Source of the DNA: Marinosulfonomonas sp.
GTDB taxonomy: Bacteria > Pseudomonadota > Alphaproteobacteria > Rhodobacterales > Rhodobacteraceae
Length of the DNA stretch: 64,000 nucleotides
Direction: 5' to 3'
Assembly: GCA_015488685.1 (NCBI GenBank)
Contig: WFNH01000089.1
Coordinates: forward strand, 1-64,000
The notes under the pieces are model-generated. The model worked only from the letters and a program-made list of their open reading frames with translations, was not told the DNA's origin and searched no databases. The position numbers and the translations under genes are program-made. Positions 57,604 to 64,000 of this stretch are shown here, in pieces (positions within the stretch are counted from its first letter, which is position 1; each line of letters begins with the position of its first letter).

Positions 57604-58416
57604 TCAGTCATTTCCACCCAAAAGCTGATCCATCGTCACCGAGGGCTGATCACAACCGGAATCGCCAATAATCTTGGCCGGAACCCCCGCCACCGTCTTG
57701 CGGGCCGGCACGTCATGCAGCACCACCGAACCGGCGGCAATGCGTGAACAATTCCCCACTTCGATATTGCCCAGCACCTTGGCCCCCGCACCGATCAGCA
57801 CCCCGTTGCCAATCTTCGGATGCCGGTCGCCATCCTCTTTGCCAGTGCCGCCCAGCGTCACCGAATGCAGCATCGACACGTTGTTGCCGACCACCGCCGT
57901 TTCGCCAATCACAATCGAATGGGCATGGTCGATCATCAGCCCCTGCCCGATCCGGGCAGCGGGATGAATATCGATCCCGAACATTTCCGACACCCGCATC
58001 TGAAAGAAAAACGCCATATCGTGCCGCCCGTTCTGCCACAGCCAATGGCCGATGCGATAGGCCTGCACCGCCTGAAACCCTTTGAAAAACAGCAGTGGCT
58101 GCAACAACCGGTGGCATGCCGGATCACGTTCCCGGATCGCCACCAGATCGGCCCGCGCGGCCTGTCCCAATTCGGGGTCATCGGCATAGGCTTCATCCGA
58201 AATCTCGCGCAAAATCTGCTCTGACATCTCGCCCGAGGCCAGTTTCAGCGACACCCGATAGGCCAATGCGCGCTCCAGTGTCGGGTGGTGCAGCACCGAC
58301 GAATGGGCCAATCCCCCCAGCAACGGCTCATCCGCTACTACGCCGGTTGCCTCTTTGCGAATCTGTTCCCAGACCGGATCCACCTCGGCCAGTTTTGTGC
58401 GCGCGTTTGTCATCAT
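57604..58416 (-). CDS. cysE: Serine O-acetyltransferase
   Basis: DIHPAARIGQGLMIDHAHSIVIGETAVVGNNVSMLHSVTLGGTGKEDGDRHPKIGNGVLIGAGAKVLGN. Confidence 0.97.
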   Translation of the reverse strand: MMTNARTKLAEVDPVWEQIRKEATGVVADEPLLGGLAHSSVLHHPTLERALAYRVSLKLASGEMSEQILREISDEAYADDPELGQAARADLVAIRERDPACHRLLQPLLFFKGFQAVQAYRIGHWLWQNGRHDMAFFFQMRVSEMFGIDIHPAARIGQGLMIDHAHSIVIGETAVVGNNVSMLHSVTLGGTGKEDGDRHPKIGNGVLIGAGAKVLGNIEVGNCSRIAAGSVVLHDVPARKTVAGVPAKIIGDSGCDQPSVTMDQLLGGND

Positions 58417-58498
58417 GGTTTCCTTGCTGCCTGTGCTGCACTATAGCAGATAGGCCGCGCAGGCAAAATTGAAAACCCTGATCACAGGTATTTGCATC

Positions 58499-58837
58499 AT
58501 GAATGACACGGAACTGGCGCATTTTCGCACCCTGTTGCTGACACTTCAGGACGAGTTGGCATATCAGGGCAACAGCACCAAAGACGCCCGCAAAACCGTG
58601 GTGCTGGACCAGCAATCGGTCGGGCGCCTGTCCCGCATGGACGCGATGCAGCAACAGGCAATGGCCAAGGCCACCCAGACCCGCCGCGATCAACAGGCCC
58701 TTCGGATCAAGGCCGCATTGGCGCGGATGGATCAGGGCGAATATGGCTATTGTGTCGAATGCGGCGAGGATATCCCCCTCAAACGGCTGCAGCTTGATCC
58801 GACCGTGCCGACCTGCATTTCCTGCGCCTCCGGCTGA
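58499..58837 (+). CDS. DksA/TraR-type zinc-finger protein
   Basis: ALARMDQGEYGYCVECGEDIPLKRLQLDPTVPTCISCA, four-Cys zinc finger. Confidence 0.9.
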   Translation: MNDTELAHFRTLLLTLQDELAYQGNSTKDARKTVVLDQQSVGRLSRMDAMQQQAMAKATQTRRDQQALRIKAALARMDQGEYGYCVECGEDIPLKRLQLDPTVPTCISCASG

Positions 58838-59129
58838 ACATGGCCCTTTCGCCCCGCCATGCCAGCAACTCCGAAAACACAGTAATCAGACAGCGGCAAT
58901 ACTCGGGATCATCCAGAAACGGATCAGCCGCCCTTTCCCGCCACATCGCCACCGCCATCAGGCTGCCGTTGCCCCACGCAGGGTGCCCCTTGCCCAACCG
59001 CTTGCGATACAGGTCCGCTGCCGCCGCCTGTTCCAGCATGTCGCGCATAACTTCAGGACGCGCCGAAACCGGCAACCGCAACAACACAAGCGCCGCAGCC
59101 ACCACATCCCCGTGCAGAACCGGCCGCAT
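58779..59129 (-). CDS. Small conserved protein adjacent to the GTA operon (function unknown)
   Basis: 116-aa ORF, MRPVLHGDVVAAALVLLRLP...AWGNGSLMAVAM; 2 bp from the last GTA gene. Confidence 0.65.
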   Translation of the reverse strand: MRPVLHGDVVAAALVLLRLPVSARPEVMRDMLEQAAAADLYRKRLGKGHPAWGNGSLMAVAMWRERAADPFLDDPEYCRCLITVFSELLAWRGERAMFSRRRRKCRSARSDQAAAV

Positions 59130-59131
59130 TG

Positions 59132-62100
59132 CTAGGCCGTGATCTCGACTGTTTCAAACGGACCGGGGCCAAAACTGTCGGAAATCTGCGCCACCTCGAC
59201 GGTAAACGGCGCACTCACCCCGTCTGCCGCCTGATCCGCCGCCGCATAGGTCCAGTCCGGCACACTACGGAAAACCTCGCGCAGGATCATGCTGCCGGAT
59301 TTCACCCGCAGCAAATACCGCTCGACCGTTTCACCCAAGGGCACCTCGACCCCTTCCCAACTGTCGCCATCCACCCGCGTGCGCCGGATCCAGCTGATGG
59401 CAATATCGCTGCCCACAGTCCCGCTGACCCGTAAATGGCACGGCGCATAGGGCCGCATCCCGATCCCCCGAAACGCTGCCTGCATATGCAGATAGGACGG
59501 ATCATCATAATTGCGCGCCGCCGGACCAATCCGGTAATGCCGCGACAATCCCCGCTCGCTTAACGCCAGATCAATCTGCTCCGGCACCCCGTTCAGCAGC
59601 ACAAACTGGCTGCCCACAGGCCATTCCGCCGGCATAATCCCGTCCGATCCTGCCTGCCCCCGCAACCGCAGCGACAGATCATAGGTATCCTCGGCCACCA
59701 GCGCGGCCTCGGCAAACTGGAACACCTCCCAGTTATCGCCGGACCCATCGCCAATGGCGGCCAGATTGGCCCCGTTCAGCACATCCTCCCAGGGGGCCGA
59801 GGCCAGATCACCGCCGTATATCTTCACCCGCAAAGGCGCACCATGGTCTTTCAACCCGCTTTGTGCTGCCTGCATCACCGTTTGAGTCACGCCAATCACG
59901 CTTGACGCCTCGATCAGCTTGTTCAGACCATATCCCGAGTCCGTTGACGAACTGTATAGGGCCACCGATCCCGGCCAAGGCGTAGCTGTCACCGCCAGAT
60001 GCGGCGCATGCGCCACCTCGTCCCCGCGCAGCAACGGCAGGTCCAGAAACAGCGGATAAACCGGCACCGCCGGGGTGAACGGGCGCAGGTTGGGCACCTC
60101 GTCCGTCCCTTCCGAAGGCTGGTAAACACCCCCTTCCACCCGCACCGCCTCGATCATCTGCGCACCGGCCTGCTCCACATTGTCCAGCCGGTAGAGCGCC
60201 TCGCCATCCCCATCCGGCAGGCGCACCACATCGCCCGCGCCCAGCGCCAGTTCACTCATCGGCAGGGCAAAACGCGCACCGTCCCGCGCCACCCGCGATT
60301 CCGCCAGCCAGCGCTCCACCACGGCGCGGCCCTCGGCCCCCGTCAGCGCCAGCGGCAATTCGGATTGCGACACGCTGAACGTTGCCTCGTCCGGGAACAC
60401 CACTTCAACCGCCCGCACCTCGTAATCGCCCGTGGCTTCGACAAAATTCAGCCGGATGCGCCCCGCCACCTCGGCCACCGGCGCGCGGGTGACCTCGATC
60501 AACCCGTCCGCCTCGGCCGCCATGGCCAGTTTCTCGGCCGGCACCACACCGGTTTCGCGCCCGTCACGGTTACGGAAAATCAGCACCCCGTCCCGTTCCA
60601 CCGCGTCAAACCCGTAGGCCAGCATCAGCGGCTGCAACGCCGCCCGCGCCCCGTCAATCGCGGGCACGGAATAGCCCCGCACATAGCCAAACAAACGGCT
60701 GACATCATATTGCGTCACGCCCGAGCGCTCGCAAATCTCGGCCACAACCGAGGCCAGCGAGCGCGCCGCCGTGCGCCCGTTCAGCCAATGCCCGCGCGCA
60801 TAATTGTCCCCGTCAGCCCACAATTCCCGATGGTTCGGGAAATAGGGAAAGGGCCGCGCATCCCAGGCCCAGACATGCGTATGTGCCATATCCACCATCT
60901 GCACGTCGGTTTCGTCATGCACGGGGTTATTCGCCGGATCATTCCAGAACTGGTGCATCGCCCGCAGATACTGCATCTGGATCAATTCATCCCGCGTGCC
61001 ATCGGAATAACGCGGCAGGCTAGATTCGGATGATTTCGGATCGACAAACTTGTTCGGCTCGTTCGTCGCCTTGTCCACCGCCGCACAGCCCAGCTCGGTA
61101 AACCACACCGGCTTGCTGCCCGCTTCCCAAGCCGTCGGCGTGCTTTGGCGCACCCCGCCGATACGCTCGTGATGGGTGCTTAACCACCAGCTTTTGATAT
61201 CCTTGAAGCGGTAAATCCACGGCTCGCCATGTTCATCATCCGTGATCGGGGTGCGTATCTGCGCCTCGCGGGCCTCGGGCGAATGGTAATACCAGTCATA
61301 ACCCTCGCCGCCCATGATGTTGGATTTCAGATAGTCGAGGTTGTAAATCGACCCCGCCCCCGCATCCAAATGCTCATAGCCTTCGCGCCAGTCCGACAGC
61401 GGCATATAGTTGTCGATGCCGATAAAATCTATGTTCGCATCCGCCCACAGCGCATCCAGATGGAACAGACGGTCCCCACTGCCATCCTGCGGCTGATACC
61501 CGAAATACTCGGACCAGTCCGCCGCATAGGAAATCTTTACCCCCGCGCCCAGAATTGTGCGCACATCCGCCGCCAGATCGCGCAACGCCTGCACCACGGG
61601 GAACGAACCGCCCGCCCCCCTGATCTGCGTCAGCCCGCGCAGTTCCGAGCCTATCAGGAAAGCCTCGACACCTCCCGCCGCCGCACACAGATGCGCGTAA
61701 TGCAGCACGAACCGGCGATAGGACCATTCCGCTGGGCCGTTATAGGACACCCCGCCTGCGGTCGCGGTGAAATCCCCCACGGCCGCCGTGCCGAAAAACG
61801 CCGCCACCTCGGAATCCACCGCCGCCGTGCCATCCGGCGACCCCGCCTGCCCGGGTGCAACCGACAGCGTAATGCGCCCGCGCCACGGCAGGGCCGGTTG
61901 ATCCGCCGCACCCGTGTAAGGGTCGCTCAGCCCGTTGCCCGACAGTTGATCCATCAGCACAAAGGGGTAAAACACCACCCCCTTGCCCTGCGCCGCCAGA
62001 TGCTGAATCGCTTCCTTCACCGACTGATCCGTCGGCGTACCCCCATAGACCGAACGCCCGTCCAGTTCCGGTACCACCGCCGCAGCCCCGCGCGACACAC

Positions 62101-63043
62101 CGGAAACCGACCAGGGCATTCCCGTGCCGTCATCGCCCGCCTGTTCGACCTTGGGCTGCACATCGCAACTGCCACAGCGCAGATCATTGCCAAACCACGA
62201 CACCACCAGCGACACCGAACCGACATTGGGCATCTCCTCGCCCAGCGCCTCGACCGATATCACAAAATCCGTCTTGCCCGATGGCGTGTTCATATTCGCC
62301 GTGCGGTTCACGCCGAAACCGGCACTGTAATGCACAGGGGTCGTTGCCAGCCCGTATTCCCCCGTGCCAGGAATCAGCGCCACCGCCTGCACGGCCTGCG
62401 CAATATCCCCCTCGGCCACATCCTGCGCCGGACGCAGAACCTCAAAGGTAAACTGCGGGATCCGGTTGCCAAACTGCCCCAGCGGCAGATCCTCCAGCAC
62501 CACATAGGCAATGCCGCGATAGGCCGGCGCATTGCCCGCACCTTCAACCGCTTCAATCTTTGGGTCCGGCATCTGGTCTTCTGAGCCGGTATAAACCCGC
62601 AGGTTCAGATTGTCGCGCGGCACCTCTATCCCGTCGGCCCAAACACGCCCCACCCGCGTGATCACCCCTTCACACAGGGCAATCGCCAGATTTGCGGTGT
62701 AACTATAACTGGTGGTCTTGGGACCACTCGGCGCGCCCTTGCCCCCGCCACTCGTCGTGCTGACCTCTTGAAAGCGCGACGCCCAGATCACCTGACCGCC
62801 GATCCGCATCGCCCCATATACTTGCCCCACCGGCGCCCCCTCGGACGCACCGGTCAGGCGGAACCGGTCTACCTTGCCGGTTTCCACGATTTGCGAGCCA
62901 GCCCCCATGATCCGCTGGTCAATCACCCGCCCCAGCGTGGCCCCGATCGCGCGCCCGATCACCGCGCTGGACAGGCCGAAAACCGCACCACCAACCGATG
63001 CACCGGCAGCAAAGCCGATCGAAGATAAAACTATAGTCGCCAT
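59132..63043 (-). CDS. Gene transfer agent tail/host-specificity protein (RcGTA orfg15-like, TIM-barrel glycoside hydrolase-like domain)
   Basis: MATIVLSSIGFAAGASVGGAVFGLSSAVIGRAIGATLGRVIDQRIMG; WSEYFGYQPQDGSGDRLFHLDALWADANIDFIGIDNYMPLSDWR; start placed at 63043. Confidence 0.93.
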   Translation of the reverse strand: MATIVLSSIGFAAGASVGGAVFGLSSAVIGRAIGATLGRVIDQRIMGAGSQIVETGKVDRFRLTGASEGAPVGQVYGAMRIGGQVIWASRFQEVSTTSGGGKGAPSGPKTTSYSYTANLAIALCEGVITRVGRVWADGIEVPRDNLNLRVYTGSEDQMPDPKIEAVEGAGNAPAYRGIAYVVLEDLPLGQFGNRIPQFTFEVLRPAQDVAEGDIAQAVQAVALIPGTGEYGLATTPVHYSAGFGVNRTANMNTPSGKTDFVISVEALGEEMPNVGSVSLVVSWFGNDLRCGSCDVQPKVEQAGDDGTGMPWSVSGVSRGAAAVVPELDGRSVYGGTPTDQSVKEAIQHLAAQGKGVVFYPFVLMDQLSGNGLSDPYTGAADQPALPWRGRITLSVAPGQAGSPDGTAAVDSEVAAFFGTAAVGDFTATAGGVSYNGPAEWSYRRFVLHYAHLCAAAGGVEAFLIGSELRGLTQIRGAGGSFPVVQALRDLAADVRTILGAGVKISYAADWSEYFGYQPQDGSGDRLFHLDALWADANIDFIGIDNYMPLSDWREGYEHLDAGAGSIYNLDYLKSNIMGGEGYDWYYHSPEAREAQIRTPITDDEHGEPWIYRFKDIKSWWLSTHHERIGGVRQSTPTAWEAGSKPVWFTELGCAAVDKATNEPNKFVDPKSSESSLPRYSDGTRDELIQMQYLRAMHQFWNDPANNPVHDETDVQMVDMAHTHVWAWDARPFPYFPNHRELWADGDNYARGHWLNGRTAARSLASVVAEICERSGVTQYDVSRLFGYVRGYSVPAIDGARAALQPLMLAYGFDAVERDGVLIFRNRDGRETGVVPAEKLAMAAEADGLIEVTRAPVAEVAGRIRLNFVEATGDYEVRAVEVVFPDEATFSVSQSELPLALTGAEGRAVVERWLAESRVARDGARFALPMSELALGAGDVVRLPDGDGEALYRLDNVEQAGAQMIEAVRVEGGVYQPSEGTDEVPNLRPFTPAVPVYPLFLDLPLLRGDEVAHAPHLAVTATPWPGSVALYSSSTDSGYGLNKLIEASSVIGVTQTVMQAAQSGLKDHGAPLRVKIYGGDLASAPWEDVLNGANLAAIGDGSGDNWEVFQFAEAALVAEDTYDLSLRLRGQAGSDGIMPAEWPVGSQFVLLNGVPEQIDLALSERGLSRHYRIGPAARNYDDPSYLHMQAAFRGIGMRPYAPCHLRVSGTVGSDIAISWIRRTRVDGDSWEGVEVPLGETVERYLLRVKSGSMILREVFRSVPDWTYAAADQAADGVSAPFTVEVAQISDSFGPGPFETVEITA

Positions 63044-63483
63044 CAGGACCCCTCCTCGGGAAACGCAAATCGCGCCACAATGCGGCGCTGCCACGGGCGG
63101 CTCAGGGGGCTTTCAACCACCCCGTGACCCGTATAGGCATGAATAAAAGTCGGTTCAGGGCCAATGCGCCCCGCAATCCCCAGATGCTTGGCCACACCGC
63201 CTGCCCGCATCCTAAACAGCAGCAGATCGCCTACGGCCCGCCCCTGTTGTACCTCTAGATGCCGCAAGGCCGCCCGCCATAACCGCTCCTCGCCCTGTGG
63301 CTCGGACCAATCCGGCGTATAGGCAGGCACATCCTCGGGCTCAGCCCCATACAGCTCGCGCCACACACCGCGCAGTAGACCCAGGCAATCGGTGCCCGCC
63401 CCCCTGGTCGAGGCCTGATGCCGGTAAGGCGTGCCGATCCAGCCACGTGCGGCCTGAACCACCTGTTCGCCAATCACGCTCAT
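63043..63483 (-). CDS. GTA NlpC/P60 family peptidase (RcGTA orfg14-like)
   Basis: AARGWIGTPYRHQASTRGAGTDCLGLLRGVWRELYG (Cys active site), HLGIAGRIG. Confidence 0.92.
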   Translation of the reverse strand: MSVIGEQVVQAARGWIGTPYRHQASTRGAGTDCLGLLRGVWRELYGAEPEDVPAYTPDWSEPQGEERLWRAALRHLEVQQGRAVGDLLLFRMRAGGVAKHLGIAGRIGPEPTFIHAYTGHGVVESPLSRPWQRRIVARFAFPEEGS

Positions 63484-64000
63484 CCCCCCAGACTCCCGCC
63501 ATCATTGACACCACCGCGTGTCGGATAACTCATCAACCAGTCCTCGCCGGGGATATCGGGGAACCCGCGATAGTTCAGGAAATTGTCGAACTTCAGACGG
63601 CAGGTTTCGGGGCGCTTGTCACAGCCTGCCTCGATCTTCACCAAATCACCCGTGACAATCGGCGCGCGGATACTCTCCCACAACTCGATCTCGCGACCTG
63701 CCCCGGTGATGCGGTCATTCTTGACCAAACCAACCAGCCCCTGCGCTTCGCCACTCATCACCGTAAAACGCCCGTATTCAAACCAGCGCACATCAAAACC
63801 GGCCAGATCGGCAAACCGGAACACCCGTGCCTCCTCGACCACCTCGACCGCCAGTTCCGCTACATACCCCGGCAGATCAAACCCGAACCGGCAATCCTTA
63901 TCGCCCAGCACCGCCGTGCAGGCCTTTTGATACACCCGCCCCTGCGGCTGGTTCAGCGCCTCGGTCAGCCCGCGCAATTCCGCCTGAAACGCCCCGCCGC
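63480..64000 (-). CDS. GTA DUF2163 family protein (RcGTA orfg13-like), runs off right edge
   Basis: ELRGLTEALNQPQGRVYQKACTAVLGDKDCRFGFDLPGY; overlaps orfg14 start. Confidence 0.9.
   Translation of the reverse strand, partial: GGAFQAELRGLTEALNQPQGRVYQKACTAVLGDKDCRFGFDLPGYVAELAVEVVEEARVFRFADLAGFDVRWFEYGRFTVMSGEAQGLVGLVKNDRITGAGREIELWESIRAPIVTGDLVKIEAGCDKRPETCRLKFDNFLNYRGFPDIPGEDWLMSYPTRGGVNDGGSLGG

Noticed and set aside
59999-62584. Long plus-strand ORFs (344 and 451 aa) opposite the GTA orfg15-like gene
   Set aside because: Antisense shadow ORFs with His/Arg-rich composition; the minus-strand GTA gene explains the region.

Overview
64 kb window of an alphaproteobacterial chromosome, most consistent with the Roseobacter group of Rhodobacteraceae. 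Most of it is core: a purine cluster (purQ' purS purC; purN purM), a split B12-dependent methionine synthase-like operon, rnd, alaS, recA, a CckA-like kinase, an RsmB-type methyltransferase, guaB, katG, selO, a Fur-family gene, eno, anmK, tyrS, pgk, a class I aldolase, pdhA-pdhB-pdhC, cysE, and at the right edge the distal end of an RcGTA-type gene transfer agent operon. There is one tRNA (anticodon CAU) at 8481-8557; I saw no rRNA or CRISPR. The best candidate for an undescribed system is 8.58-14.1 kb, next to that tRNA. It holds an S8 protease, a PAP2/vanadium-haloperoxidase-fold protein with a (SR)10 tract, a SARP-like/TPR regulator, and a divergent animal-heme-peroxidase-like protein that seems to lack its heme-ligand motif. 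A perfect TTAA-N7-TTAAC (CtrA-type) / 11-bp direct repeat lies upstream of the regulator. Other items: a MITE-like element (36.8-37.0 kb), a DsrC/TusE homologue without its C-terminal cysteine, a beta-barrel gene split by one in-frame amber codon, tandem periplasmic rhodaneses beside a TDT transporter, a CtrA-type box at cckA, a LexA box at recA, and an operator-like palindrome before pdhA. All calls come from reading the sequence and supplied ORFs; no database search was run.
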